A DNA stretch of 64,000 bases, taken from NCBI RefSeq assembly GCF_029960785.1, contig NZ_JASBQE010000014.1, positions 1 through 64,000 on the forward strand, written 5' to 3'. The translations under genes were made by a program, and so were the position numbers. Below, one piece after another: positions 1-8,177 of this stretch. Every line of letters starts with the position of its first letter. The first letter of the stretch is position 1. The notes under the pieces were generated by a model, which was given only the letters and a program-made list of their open reading frames with translations, was not told the origin of the DNA and ran no database searches. Source of the stretch: Polyangium sp. 15x6. GTDB lineage: Bacteria > Myxococcota_A > Polyangia > Polyangiales > Polyangiaceae.

Positions 1-10
1 GCAGATCGCT

Positions 11-31
11 AGCCCCCAAAAGGGGCTTTTT
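11..31 (+). terminator. Rho-independent terminator-like hairpin
   Basis: A 6-bp GC-rich stem (AGCCCC at 11-16, GGGGCT at 22-27) closes a 5-nt loop and runs into a T tract at 27-31. The T run is on the plus strand, so it would end a plus-strand transcript that enters from left of the window. No gene for it is visible here. Confidence 0.6.
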
Positions 32-147
32 CTCGGAGTGCTTCAGCTCATGTCGTTACCTCGTGAGCCGCTCCGAGTGCTTCCGGCTGGAGCGACAGTT
101 TGCCGGCCGGGTTTCGCACCCGGAGGAGATGTGCGCCTTGGCAAGGC

Positions 148-378
148 GCACACAACAACCACACCGAAAGAGCCGAACGCGGCGTCGTGGTCGGGCGCAA
201 GAATCACTACGGGTCACGGTCGAAGCGTGGGACCGAGGTGGCTGCGCTTTTTTATTCGTACGTGGAGAGCGCGGAGCTCTGCGGGATCGACCCGAAGGCG
301 TACCTACGTAGGGCGGTCATGGCGGCGTTGCGCGGAGAGAGGATCGCGCTGCCGCATGAGGTCGCGGCTCGGGGATAG
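148..378 (+). pseudogene. IS66-family transposase, C-terminal relic
   Basis: The reading frame from about 148 to the TAG at 376-378 encodes about 76 residues that match, from my knowledge of the family, the C-terminal end of IS66-type transposases. The landmarks are NNHTERAERGVVVGRKNHYG, then SRSKRGTEVAALFYS, then VESAELCGIDPKAYLRR. These correspond to the usual NN..ERALR...GRKN...SxRG...AALYSLxETAKLNGxDP pattern. The rest of the transposase (normally about 500 residues) is missing: upstream sequence in all three frames does not continue the family pattern, and no start codon fits. It is a decayed fragment that marks past insertion at the edge of the PKS cluster. Confidence 0.75.
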
Positions 379-975
379 CGCGAAGCGAACGGCATGCCGC
401 ATTGTCCGGGCCGAAGGCGGCTCGACGAGGGTACGGGCCTGCTCGGAGTATTGATCGCTTGCGACGAACCGGGCGGTCCCGCCGGGAACGCGCCGGCCGG
501 CCCTGCCACGTCCGCGGTCGTCGAGAAAGACGAGGCTAGGCGAGGAGATACTGTCAACCTGTAGGTCAACCAATACTGTCGAGCTACAGGTCGATGCAGC
601 CGCACGGCGATGGGGCCGGCGCGAGCGCGGCTTATGCCAGCGCACGCAGAGACGGTCTGCGAGGGTCTCGAGTGCGGTCCCCGTCCGGAGTTGAGTGGTC
701 CGATTGGGGGGCCCCTGGGCAGCTCCCTGATGGGGGAGTGCGGCATCTTCGTGATGGGTACACGGTCGGGTTTGACCGAGTCGGAAGGCACGATATGGAC
801 AGGTGGGCTGCCCAACGCAGCCTTCAGCTGGCTCGTGTGGTTCCTGCGGGTTCGCTTGGGTATGAACGGTTTGTCCTCGACCGTGCGTGGCACGGCGGTC
901 AGGTTTGTCCCGTTCCGAAGGGGGCAGAACACAACACACCTTGGCGGGTGTTCGCCTCGAGCGGGTCGCGGTCCC
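379..975. other. Gene-free stretch left of the P450
   Basis: I see no credible gene. Open frames here are short or continue antisense into the P450, show no family motif and lack ribosome-binding sites. The stretch contains the repeat pair at 548-596 and a weak hairpin at 723-738 (CTCCC...GGGAG) without a T tract. I found no clear terminator for the P450, whose transcript would run into this region. Confidence 0.6.
548..596. repeat. Pair of imperfect 24-bp repeats with inverted core
   Basis: Two copies with a period of 25 bp start with ATACTGTC at 548 and 573 and agree at about 17 of 24 positions. The inner part also forms an inverted pair: ACCTGTAG at 557-564 and CTACAGGT at 584-591. In addition GTCAACC occurs twice (553-559 and 565-571). 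The arrangement could be a regulator binding site or the scar of a mobile element. No function is assigned. Confidence 0.4.
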
Positions 976-2208
976 TCAGTGCAACGCGACCTCGAACTTC
1001 TTCATCGAGCGAATCAGGGGATGCGGCTCGAATTCAGGCTCGCCGAGCGGCTTCATCTCGGGGAATCGCCTGAACAGGGTCCCGAGCGCTGTCACGAGCT
1101 GCATTCGCGCCAACGCGGCGCCCAGGCAGGTCTGCTGCCCCGAGCCGAAGGATATGGTCTGTCGAAGGTCGCGACGAATATCGAACCGATCAGGCTCTGG
1201 GAACACGTCTTCGTCGCGGAGCGCAGCGGCGATGAGGGGAAGCACCATTTGACCCTTTCGCAGCGACACGCCCGCAAACTCCATTGCCTCCGTGCAGTAC
1301 TTCGGGAAGCCCGACTTCGCGAACATCTCGAAACGCATGGTCTCCTCGGCGGCGTTGCGCATGAGGGACGCGTCACGATGGATCTCGGCGAGAGCCGCCG
1401 GGTGCCGGAGAAGGGTGTGCACCCCCCACGCAATCGCGTTCTTCGTGCTGTCTCCACCCGCCACGAAGAAGGTGAAGACGAGCGAAAGTAGTTCCTCCTC
1501 GGATAGCTTGGCGCCGTCGTCGCGCGCAGTGATGAGCGTGCTCAGGAGGTCATCCTCGCGGGGGTTCTCGCGACGCTCCGCGATGACCCGACGCAACATG
1601 GCCACCCAGCGCGGCGTCGGCGAGATCGAGGCGATGAGCTCATCGGGAGGCAACGCAATGTTGGCGCTTTTCGCCGCGGCCAGGCCGAACGCGCAGAGAT
1701 CCTCGCGCATTTCCGCCGGTATCGCGAGCAGGTCACAGATGACCCGAGCCGGCAGGGGGGCGGCGAATTTGCTGATGTCCAGACGACCACCGTCGACAGT
1801 CACGTCGAGGAGCTCGTCGACGGCTCGCTGAATTCGGCTTTGCATCCGCTCGACGCTCCGCACCGTCAAGGAGCTACTGACGAGCCTGCGCACCGGACCG
1901 TGGCGGTGATCGGGCAGGAGGCTCAAACCATTGTCGAGTAACTTCTGAAAATCGGCGAGCTCGGGAGGCCATTGCTCCGGCTGGGCGAACTCCCACGCAC
2001 GGTAATTGTTGCTGAAACGCCGATCGTTGAGGATTGCCTTGACATCCCGATATCGGCTGAAGACCACCGCGTGGCGAGGTTGCCACACATACGCGGGCGC
2101 ACACTCGCGCAACCACCGGTACGTGGGATGGGGATCAGCGAGGAAGCTCGGCCCATCCATGTCGAGCGCGAACTCGTCCACCGCCTTCTCTTGCACCGTG
2201 TCCGTCAT
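976..2208 (-). CDS. Cytochrome P450 monooxygenase
   Basis: A 410-residue soluble bacterial P450, full length for the class. The I-helix oxygen-activation motif is AGGDST (about 250-255), the ExxR pair is in EETMR (about 288-292), and the heme loop FGSGQQTCLG places the cysteine ligand near residue 361. Two departures from consensus are visible. The usual His before the Cys is Gln, and the conserved Thr after the acidic I-helix residue is Ser. Such enzymes hydroxylate or epoxidise small molecules with electrons from a ferredoxin system, and none is encoded nearby. The role inferred is late oxidation of the polyketide. The ATG at 2208 is preceded by GAGG five bases upstream. It is separated from the main operon by the plus-strand hydrolase and has its own promoter-like sequence. 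The substrate cannot be read from sequence. Confidence 0.93.
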   Translation of the reverse strand: MTDTVQEKAVDEFALDMDGPSFLADPHPTYRWLRECAPAYVWQPRHAVVFSRYRDVKAILNDRRFSNNYRAWEFAQPEQWPPELADFQKLLDNGLSLLPDHRHGPVRRLVSSSLTVRSVERMQSRIQRAVDELLDVTVDGGRLDISKFAAPLPARVICDLLAIPAEMREDLCAFGLAAAKSANIALPPDELIASISPTPRWVAMLRRVIAERRENPREDDLLSTLITARDDGAKLSEEELLSLVFTFFVAGGDSTKNAIAWGVHTLLRHPAALAEIHRDASLMRNAAEETMRFEMFAKSGFPKYCTEAMEFAGVSLRKGQMVLPLIAAALRDEDVFPEPDRFDIRRDLRQTISFGSGQQTCLGAALARMQLVTALGTLFRRFPEMKPLGEPEFEPHPLIRSMKKFEVALH

Positions 2209-2236
2209 CTAGTCCTCGGATCCTCGGAGGTGATGG

Positions 2237-2253
2237 TCACACACACTGTGTGA
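2237..2253. promoter_or_regulatory. 17-bp palindromic operator-like site
   Basis: TCACACA (2237-2243) and TGTGTGA (2247-2253) form a perfect 7-bp inverted repeat around a 3-bp centre. It lies 29 bp upstream of the P450 start codon and just downstream of the predicted transcription start, a position typical for a repressor of the dimeric helix-turn-helix type. No regulator gene is present in the window. Confidence 0.5.
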
Positions 2254-2262
2254 ACAAACCGC

Positions 2263-2291
2263 ATGATATCACCATCTTCCAGGATACACAA
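2263..2291 (-). promoter_or_regulatory. Candidate sigma-70-like promoter of the P450
   Basis: On the minus strand, TTGTGT (2291-2286) and TATCAT (2268-2263) are separated by exactly 17 bp. The -10 matches the consensus at 5 of 6 positions and the -35 at 3 of 6. Transcription would begin near 2256, giving a leader of about 48 nt that contains the palindrome at 2237-2253. Myxobacterial promoters often depart from the E. coli consensus, so this is tentative. Confidence 0.35.
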
Positions 2292-2630
2292 GCAACGCCC
2301 GTCGTGGACGGGATGTATCGATCGAGTCAAAGCCGCGGGTAACCGCATGACGACGGGTCCACGTGGCCACGCGGCTCATGTCAGCACGACATCGAACGGT
2401 CAGGAGATCCTTAAGACCGTGGCGGCTCGAATGAAGGCGCATTCTGAAACGATTTCGCACACGAATCGCCGGGCGACACTTCGACGGAGACCTTCCACGG
2501 TCGCCATGCAGGCGTCCCCCCAGCAAGATCGCAGCGGCACATGCCTTGCTTGGACCGACCACTCGGGCGGCAAACGCCGCTAGAGGAGTGGTTTCGTCAC
2601 CAGCATATCGTGGAAATTACGAGGCGCCAC

Positions 2631-3539
2631 ATGACACCGAACAGAGCCGCGTTCAGATCGGAGCAGTGCTGTCGGAGGTATCTCGAGCGGTACGAGGAGC
2701 GCGCGCGGCGATGGCCCGTGCCCTATACGACGGAGATGATCGATACCCCGTTCGGGCAGACGTTCGTGCGGGTCAGCGGGCCTTCCAGTGGCTCTCCGAT
2801 GGTCGTCGTCCACGGGGCGTCCGCCAACTCGCTCATCTGGTCGCATTGCGTCGCCCGGCTCTCCGAGCGGTATCGTGTATTCGCTCCGGACAACATCTTC
2901 GACTTCGGTCGCAGCGTGTGCACGCAATTTCCGGACACCATCGACGAGCTCTGCGCCTGGCTCGACGGCGTGCTCGAAGGGCTGCACCTCGCGAAGGGCG
3001 TTCACCTCGCGGGGCACTCGTATGGCGGGTGGCTCTCGAGCCGCTACGCGGCGCGGTGCCCGGATCGCTTGCAAACGCTGACGCTCATCGCGCCCGTGCA
3101 CACTCTGGCGCCCTTCTCAATCCAATGGATCAGCCACGCGGCGCTCGTCAGAATTCCGCTCAAGGCCCTGCATACCCACCTCTACTTCTGGTTGCTCGAG
3201 GACTTCGCGAAGAGCAGCAGGGAGGCGCATGACGAGGTGAACGACTGGAGCGAGGACGTATGGCTCGCATCGCACACCTTCACGCCGCGGCATTACGTCC
3301 CTCCCACGCTCGTCGACGACGAGGAGCTCCGGAAGATCCGCGTCCCCACGCTGCTCGTGATGGGTGAGCACGAGAAGACGTGTGATCCGAGGAAAGTCCT
3401 TCGGCGCTGGCGCGAGGTGATGCCGTTGGCCGAAACCGAAATGATCCCCGCGGCAGGGCATGACATCATTCTCGGTCAGGCGGACGCGCTCGACGCGAGG
3501 TGGCTACGGTTCCTCGACGCGCACGACATCCGCCATTAA
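2631..3539 (+). CDS. Alpha/beta hydrolase (serine type)
   Basis: A 302-residue alpha/beta-hydrolase. The oxyanion-hole HG is at about 61-62 and the nucleophile elbow GHSYGG has Ser near 130. An acid is at about Asp252 and GHD provides His near 277, so a complete Ser-Asp-His triad is visible. The nucleophile is Ser, not Asp, which argues against an epoxide hydrolase or dehalogenase. An esterase, lactonase or discrete thioesterase role acting on the polyketide is possible but unproven. The ATG at 2631 is chosen because GAGG lies six bases upstream; an in-frame ATG at 2541 lacks such a site and would add a poorly conserved 30-residue leader. It is the only plus-strand gene and converges on the carboxylase/reductase gene, with overlapping stop codons in TTAA at 3536-3539. 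No signal peptide is seen. Confidence 0.88.
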   Translation: MTPNRAAFRSEQCCRRYLERYEERARRWPVPYTTEMIDTPFGQTFVRVSGPSSGSPMVVVHGASANSLIWSHCVARLSERYRVFAPDNIFDFGRSVCTQFPDTIDELCAWLDGVLEGLHLAKGVHLAGHSYGGWLSSRYAARCPDRLQTLTLIAPVHTLAPFSIQWISHAALVRIPLKALHTHLYFWLLEDFAKSSREAHDEVNDWSEDVWLASHTFTPRHYVPPTLVDDEELRKIRVPTLLVMGEHEKTCDPRKVLRRWREVMPLAETEMIPAAGHDIILGQADALDARWLRFLDAHDIRH

Positions 3540-4810
3540 GAAGGGCGCACCGCGCGTTCCGCGGCACTCCTCCAGGATGTGCAGCCGCGGCGGCGCGCAT
3601 TCACGAGGATGGCCATCTTGCCATTGGGATGCCGGTTGTCGCGCATGAGCTGGTGGCAGTGGCCCGTCTCGTGGAGGTCGAACACGCTCGACAAGCAGGG
3701 CGAGAGCAGCCCCTCCGCCACGAGGTTCGTGACGGCGAGGGCCTGCTCGTCGTTTGCGAAATGGGAGCCTTGGAGCCGCTTCTGGCGCATCCAGAGGTAT
3801 CGCAGATCGAGCGAACCGAGGTACCCGGTCGTCCCGGCGCATATGACGACCATGCCACCCGTATCGCAGACGAACATCGACGTCGGCAGCGTGTCCTCGC
3901 CCGGATGCTCGATCACGATCGCAGGGTTTCGCCGTTTTCCGATCGCCTCCCAGAACGCCGCTCCGAACTCCCGGGCTCCCTTGAGGAACGACGCATAGGC
4001 CGCCTTGTCCTCGACCGAACCCAGAGCGCCGAAATGCGTGAATCGATTGCGATCGATGACGCCTACGGCGCCGAGCGAACGGCAATACGCGGCCTTGTCA
4101 GCGCCGCTCACCACGGCGACGGGCAACGCGCCCGCCACCTTCGCAATCTGAATCGCCATGCAGCCGAGCCCGCCGGCCGCGCCCCAGACGAGGACCGGAT
4201 CCCCGGGTTTCACGTCGTTGGGCGGCCATCCATGGAGCATCCTGTAGGCGGTCGCGGCGGAGAGCATGTAGGCCGCCGAGTCCTCCCACGAGACGTGCGG
4301 CGGCTTCGGGATGCATTGGTGCGCCTGCACGCGCGTGAACTGCGCGAAGCTTCCCCAGTTCGTCTCGAACCCCCAGATGAGCTGCGAGGGGGCCATCATC
4401 GGGTCTTTGCCGGCCACGACGTGGGGATCGTCCTCGTCCCAGGTGGCACAGTGGAGCACGACCTCGTCACCGACCGATACGGTCGTGACCTCTTTCCCGA
4501 CAGCCCAGACGATGCCGCTCGCGTCGGAGCCTGCGACGTGGAAATCCTCCCGCTCGCCGCGCCGACGACGCGCATCGATCACGTTCACCGGAGCGCCGAG
4601 CGCGCTCCAGACGCCATTGTAGTTCACCCCCGCAGCCATGACGTAGACGAGCACGTCGCGCGGACCGATCTCGGGGACGGGTACGATCTCCATTCGGTAT
4701 GCGCTCGCGGGCTCGCCGAACCTGTTTTCCCGGATGACCTGGGCGTACATGGTTCGAGGTACCTCGCCGAGGTCCGGGATTTCACCTAGCTCATAGATCT
4801 CACGTTTCAT
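3536..4810 (-). CDS. ccr: Crotonyl-CoA carboxylase/reductase (CCR)
   Basis: A 424-residue medium-chain dehydrogenase/reductase of the CCR family. It reductively carboxylates an alpha,beta-unsaturated acyl-CoA with NADPH and CO2 to an alkylmalonyl-CoA extender (ethylmalonyl-CoA from crotonyl-CoA). Residues that bind CO2 in characterised family members are recognisable: Asn in GVNYNG (61-66), Phe-Glu in GFETN (147-151) and His350 in GSHF. The NADPH loop is AAGGLG (211-216). These mark it as a carboxylating enzyme, not a plain enoyl reductase. The ATG at 4810 overlaps the preceding stop by 11 bp and follows a GAGGGG site. Its product would feed one of the non-malonyl acyltransferases (module 2D, module 5 or modules beyond the window). 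Whether the substrate is crotonyl-CoA or a longer enoyl-CoA cannot be told. Confidence 0.93.
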   Translation of the reverse strand: MKREIYELGEIPDLGEVPRTMYAQVIRENRFGEPASAYRMEIVPVPEIGPRDVLVYVMAAGVNYNGVWSALGAPVNVIDARRRRGEREDFHVAGSDASGIVWAVGKEVTTVSVGDEVVLHCATWDEDDPHVVAGKDPMMAPSQLIWGFETNWGSFAQFTRVQAHQCIPKPPHVSWEDSAAYMLSAATAYRMLHGWPPNDVKPGDPVLVWGAAGGLGCMAIQIAKVAGALPVAVVSGADKAAYCRSLGAVGVIDRNRFTHFGALGSVEDKAAYASFLKGAREFGAAFWEAIGKRRNPAIVIEHPGEDTLPTSMFVCDTGGMVVICAGTTGYLGSLDLRYLWMRQKRLQGSHFANDEQALAVTNLVAEGLLSPCLSSVFDLHETGHCHQLMRDNRHPNGKMAILVNARRRGCTSWRSAAERAVRPS

Positions 4811-5954
4811 GGGTCCCCTCACCGTAGGCCTTCGCGCCGTGAACGCCGATCACGAGCTGCTGGATCTGGGTACTCCCCTCGATGATCGAAAGCGCCCGCG
4901 CCTCGCGAAAGAGCATCTCCGCCACGCCTCCGTGCAACAGCCCATACGCGCCATGGACCTGGAGCGCGTCGGCCGTCACACGCGTCGCGACCCGCGCCGC
5001 GAACTGCTTCGCGATGGACGACTCGATCATCGCATCGGGGTCCCGTTTGTCGCGGAGCAAGCCCGCGTGCATGCAAAGCGCGCGCGCAGCGTGGACGTCC
5101 GTGACCGCGTCCGCGATCATTGCTTTCACGAGCTGGAACTCGTGGAGGCGCTGACCGAATTGCTCGCGCCGTCCGGCATACGTCGACATCGCCTCGAGCG
5201 CCCCCTGAGCCACGCCGACGGCCGCCCACGCGACGCTGTAGCGGCCGATGTCGAGGGCGGTCGAGCAGACGTACCGGAAACCCGCGCCGAGGCTCCCGAC
5301 GATGTTCTCCTTGGGAATGTCGACGCCGTCGAAATGGATCTCCGCCAGGTGCGAGCCCCGGCCCGCGAGGATGTCTCGAATCGGCTTCACGTGGACATTA
5401 GGCCGATCCCGCTCGACGAGGAACGCCGTCGCCTCGTCACCGCGGCGCGCGAGCACGAGGAAGACGTCCGCCATGGCGCCGAAGGTCGTCCATCGCTTGC
5501 GACCCTCGATGCGGAAGCCTCCCTCCGATGCGTCGTAGCGCGTGCGAACGTTCGCCGCGTCGCTCCCGGTCTCGGGTTCGCTCAAGGCAAACGCGCCGAC
5601 GACCTCGCCCGACGCCAGCGCGGGCAACCATGCCGCCTTCTGCGCGCGGCTCCCCCATCGAGCGAGCGTGCCCGCGACGATCGAGGCGTGTACCGTCAAC
5701 AAATATCGCGTATTGCAGCAGACTTTGCCGATCTCTTCGGTCACGAGGCCCCAGGTCACCGCGTCGAGCGGGCTCCCGCCGAGATCCGCTGGGACGAGCG
5801 CGCCAAGCAGGCCTTCGCGCCCGAGCGCCAGCACGATCTCGCGTGGCACGCCCGCCTCGTCGAATTCGGCCACGCGCGGGCGCAGCCGGGAGCTCGCGAA
5901 TGCCCGCGCGCGCCCGACCACGGCCTCCTGCTCCGCCGTCAATCGGAGCTTCAT
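4800..5954 (-). CDS. Acyl-CoA/ACP dehydrogenase (FkbI-like)
   Basis: A 384-residue flavin-dependent acyl-CoA dehydrogenase. It has the flavin-binding SEPETGSDA segment (about 128-136) and keeps the catalytic glutamate in IEGSTQIQ (about Glu359), with the typical QVHGAYG helix before it. Its start overlaps the ACP stop as ATGA. In FK520-type clusters such a protein (FkbI) oxidises the hydroxy-aldehyde or acyl intermediate on the glyceryl-derived ACP during methoxymalonyl-ACP formation, and adjacency to the ACP supports that role. An alternative is that it supplies an enoyl-CoA to the CCR encoded directly downstream (11-bp overlap). Family assignment is firm; the exact substrate is inferred from context. 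Confidence 0.9.
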   Translation of the reverse strand: MKLRLTAEQEAVVGRARAFASSRLRPRVAEFDEAGVPREIVLALGREGLLGALVPADLGGSPLDAVTWGLVTEEIGKVCCNTRYLLTVHASIVAGTLARWGSRAQKAAWLPALASGEVVGAFALSEPETGSDAANVRTRYDASEGGFRIEGRKRWTTFGAMADVFLVLARRGDEATAFLVERDRPNVHVKPIRDILAGRGSHLAEIHFDGVDIPKENIVGSLGAGFRYVCSTALDIGRYSVAWAAVGVAQGALEAMSTYAGRREQFGQRLHEFQLVKAMIADAVTDVHAARALCMHAGLLRDKRDPDAMIESSIAKQFAARVATRVTADALQVHGAYGLLHGGVAEMLFREARALSIIEGSTQIQQLVIGVHGAKAYGEGTHET

Positions 5955-6211
5955 CGGGCGAGCGTCGTGCCGAGCTTGCGCTCGATGAACGCCACGATCC
6001 TGTTCACCGTGCTGAACGTCGACACGTCGAGATCGTCGTTGTCGACGGTCACCCCGCATTCGGTCTCGACGAAGTTGACGAGCTTGAGGGCCGTCATCGA
6101 GCTCACGAAGCCGAGCTTGAAGATGTCGTCGTCGTCGCCGAGCACGGCGTTACGATGGTTCGACACCATGTTCTCCCGGATGAAGGTACGAATGGACTCG
6201 ACGGTTACCAT
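5951..6211 (-). CDS. Discrete acyl carrier protein (FkbJ-like)
   Basis: A free-standing ACP of 86 residues. The phosphopantetheine attachment motif is LGFVSSM with Ser38 as the expected modified residue. This aligns with the LGFVNS-type motif of methoxymalonate carrier proteins and differs from the GLDSL motif of the PKS ACPs in this window. It would carry the glyceryl to hydroxymalonyl to methoxymalonyl chain. The ATG at 6211 is preferred because AAGGA lies nine bases upstream; an ATG at 6217 would leave only three bases. It follows the FkbH-like gene after 41 bp and overlaps the dehydrogenase by ATGA. Confidence 0.9.
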   Translation of the reverse strand: MVTVESIRTFIRENMVSNHRNAVLGDDDDIFKLGFVSSMTALKLVNFVETECGVTVDNDDLDVSTFSTVNRIVAFIERKLGTTLAR

Positions 6212-6252
6212 GGTCATGTATCCTTTTCGTTCGAAGGGGCTCGAAGATCGAT

Positions 6253-7308
6253 TCAACCAGACGCGGGTTGCGGGGTGACCACGTCGATGTACGCCGGAAA
6301 ACCCTGGACCTGCTCGAGGTTCGCTTCGAGCACGCGTGCCCCCGCGTCACCGTCGCCCACGTCCCGGAAACCATTGAACTTGAACGCGACGTACATCGCC
6401 CGATTGCGGTCGGTGGGGACGAAATCCGCGAAGAGACGGACGCCTGCGCGCTTCGCCTCTTGCATCAGATAGCCGAGCAGGACCGTACCCACCCCGCGCG
6501 ACATCACTCGGCAAGACATGAGAAGCAGCCGGACGAACCAAGCAGATTCAGTGCGTTCCACGAGGGAGAGGCCGATCTTGCCATACGAGCCATAGACGTC
6601 GGTCAACTCGCAGATGTAGAGCCTGTGCGAATTCGACCGACGCAAGGCGTCGAGCTCGTCGTAGCTGTAGGTCCGACCCGTCGCATTGAGCTGATGCGTA
6701 CGTACGGTGAGCTCCGCCGCCCGCGCGAGATCGTCGCCTCCCGCCTCCGCGATCTTGAAGCGCATTCCGAGCCCGCTCAGGAAAGCCTCCTTCGGGCCGT
6801 CGAACGTCTCCTCCGCGCGCTTGCGTTGCTCGTCCTCGCGGTACATCTGGCGCCTGCGCGCCGAATCGGCCGTGATGAACCGAGGGATCAAGCGGCGATC
6901 GTCCAGCAGCGTGGCGTACGAATCGGCAGGCGCGACGTTGACGTCCGGGTTCGCCTTCGCGACCTCGTCACGCTCGAAAGGATCGTCGTCCACGAACAGG
7001 ATCGTGTTCATCCCGATGTTCAGAGCCTTCTGGATGCGTGCAATCGACTCGGATTTGGCGCCCCAGTGGATCTCCGGGTAGAGGAAATAATCCCACAGCC
7101 CGAGCTCCCGGAGCTTCGCGGCGGCGTCGTCGAAGTTGTTCTTGCTGGCAATGGATTGAAGAATGCCGCGTTCGTCCAGCGCGCGGATGATCCGCGCGAT
7201 CTCCGGCTTGGGCGTCAGCGGCCCCGACTCGACCAAGACGCCGTCCCAGAGCGTGTTGTCCAGATCCCAGACGACGCATTTGATGCCCTCTTCGTCGTGC
7301 TTGCTCAT
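6253..7308 (-). CDS. FkbH-like glyceryl-ACP synthase
   Basis: A 351-residue FkbH-domain protein. The N-terminal haloacid-dehalogenase fold carries DLDNTLWDG (Asp15, Asp17), SKNN as the second motif and FVDDDPFERDEV as the acidic motif. The C-terminal part (about 200-345) is the GNAT-like domain usual for this family. These proteins take 1,3-bisphosphoglycerate, remove a phosphate and load the glyceryl group on an ACP, the first step of methoxymalonyl-ACP formation; the ACP is the next gene. The ATG at 7308 overlaps the upstream stop (TGATG) and sits seven bases after AAGG. A GTG at 7311 is an equally legal start with a four-base overlap. Confidence 0.93.
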   Translation of the reverse strand: MSKHDEEGIKCVVWDLDNTLWDGVLVESGPLTPKPEIARIIRALDERGILQSIASKNNFDDAAAKLRELGLWDYFLYPEIHWGAKSESIARIQKALNIGMNTILFVDDDPFERDEVAKANPDVNVAPADSYATLLDDRRLIPRFITADSARRRQMYREDEQRKRAEETFDGPKEAFLSGLGMRFKIAEAGGDDLARAAELTVRTHQLNATGRTYSYDELDALRRSNSHRLYICELTDVYGSYGKIGLSLVERTESAWFVRLLLMSCRVMSRGVGTVLLGYLMQEAKRAGVRLFADFVPTDRNRAMYVAFKFNGFRDVGDGDAGARVLEANLEQVQGFPAYIDVVTPQPASG

Positions 7309-8177
7309 CACGGCACCTTTCCGTAGTCGAAGAAGCCCTTGCCGCTCTTCCGGCCGAGCAGCCCCGCGTCCACCATGCGGACGAGCAGCGGGCAGGGCCG
7401 GAACTTCGGATCCTTGAAGCTATCGTAGAGCACGATGAGCGACTTCAAGATGGTGTCGAGCCCGATGAGATCGCCCGTCGCCAAGGGGCCCATCTTGTGG
7501 CTGAAACCCTCGGTGAAGATCCGGTCCACCTGCGCAGGCTCTGCAATGCGATCGTGCACGACGAACGCCGCCTCGTTGATCGTCAACATCAGGATGCGGT
7601 TGGTGACGAACCCTGGGCTGTCCTGCACCACGACAGCCTCCTTGCCGAGCGAATCGAGGAGCGCCTTCGCGCGATCGATGGTCTCCACAGAGGTATGATG
7701 CCCCACAATAACCTCGACGAGCCGCTTCAGCGGGACAGGATTCAGGAAGTGCATCCCGATCGCGCGATCCGGCCGCGGCAGGAAGGAGCCGATCGTCGTG
7801 ATCGATACGCAGGACGTGTTGACCCCGAAGACAGTATCTTCGCCGCAGTACCGCCCGAGCTCCGCGAAGACCTCGCGCTTCACCGCGAGGTCTTCCACGA
7901 CGTTCTCGACCACGAAATGAACGTCGTCGAGGCCTTCGTAGCTCGTCGTGAAGCGAATGCGAGACATGATGGCATCGAGCTTCGCGCCGCCGAAACGCGC
8001 GCGGTCCATGAGCAAGACGAGCCGGAGGAGCTCCCCCATGCGCTTCTTCGAGCGTACGAGCGCGTCCTCGTGAATGTCCTTCAGGATGACGGAATGCCCG
8101 TGCGCGCTGAGATCGAATGCGAGATCGGCGCCCATGGTGCCAGCGCCGACGACGAGGACTTGCTTCCCTGTGCTCAT
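7308..8177 (-). CDS. 3-hydroxyacyl-CoA dehydrogenase-like (FkbK-like)
   Basis: A 289-residue NAD-dependent dehydrogenase. It has GAGTMG (11-16), the catalytic His in HFLNP (about His143), NTSCVSIT and DSPGFVTNR, and ends with GRKSGKGFFDYG. In methoxymalonyl-ACP pathways the FkbK homologue oxidises the alcohol of glyceryl-ACP. The ATG at 8177 forms an ATGA overlap with the methyltransferase stop and follows an AAGGAAGAG site. It lies between the methyltransferase and FkbH-like genes, which supports this role over a place in beta-oxidation. Confidence 0.92.
   Translation of the reverse strand: MSTGKQVLVVGAGTMGADLAFDLSAHGHSVILKDIHEDALVRSKKRMGELLRLVLLMDRARFGGAKLDAIMSRIRFTTSYEGLDDVHFVVENVVEDLAVKREVFAELGRYCGEDTVFGVNTSCVSITTIGSFLPRPDRAIGMHFLNPVPLKRLVEVIVGHHTSVETIDRAKALLDSLGKEAVVVQDSPGFVTNRILMLTINEAAFVVHDRIAEPAQVDRIFTEGFSHKMGPLATGDLIGLDTILKSLIVLYDSFKDPKFRPCPLLVRMVDAGLLGRKSGKGFFDYGKVP

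Larger units (their letters stand above)
2209..2630. other. Divergent intergenic region, P450 / hydrolase
   Basis: About 420 bp separate the divergent P450 and hydrolase genes. The P450 side holds a promoter-like pair and a perfect palindrome (listed separately), with GGTGAT at 2229-2234 and ATCACC at 2268-2273 flanking the palindrome as an outer inverted repeat. Near the hydrolase a 5-bp hairpin (GCGGC at 2567-2571, GCCGC at 2576-2580) lies about 50 bp before the start codon. No convincing promoter for the hydrolase and no gene is seen. Confidence 0.55.

Noticed and set aside
723-738. Hairpin as P450 terminator
   Set aside because: It has a short stem, lies about 240 bp downstream and has no T tract on the minus strand.
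252-939. Possible minus-strand genes left of the P450 (226 and 211 codons)
   Set aside because: They lack recognisable motifs, overlap each other in different frames and cover the IS66 relic on the opposite strand.
2263-2583. Possible small plus-strand gene of 106 codons before the hydrolase
   Set aside because: No ribosome-binding site or family similarity; it covers the promoter and operator region of the P450.
2631-3539. Epoxide hydrolase that would act after the flavin enzyme
   Set aside because: The nucleophile elbow is GHSYGG with Ser; epoxide hydrolases of this fold use Asp at that position.
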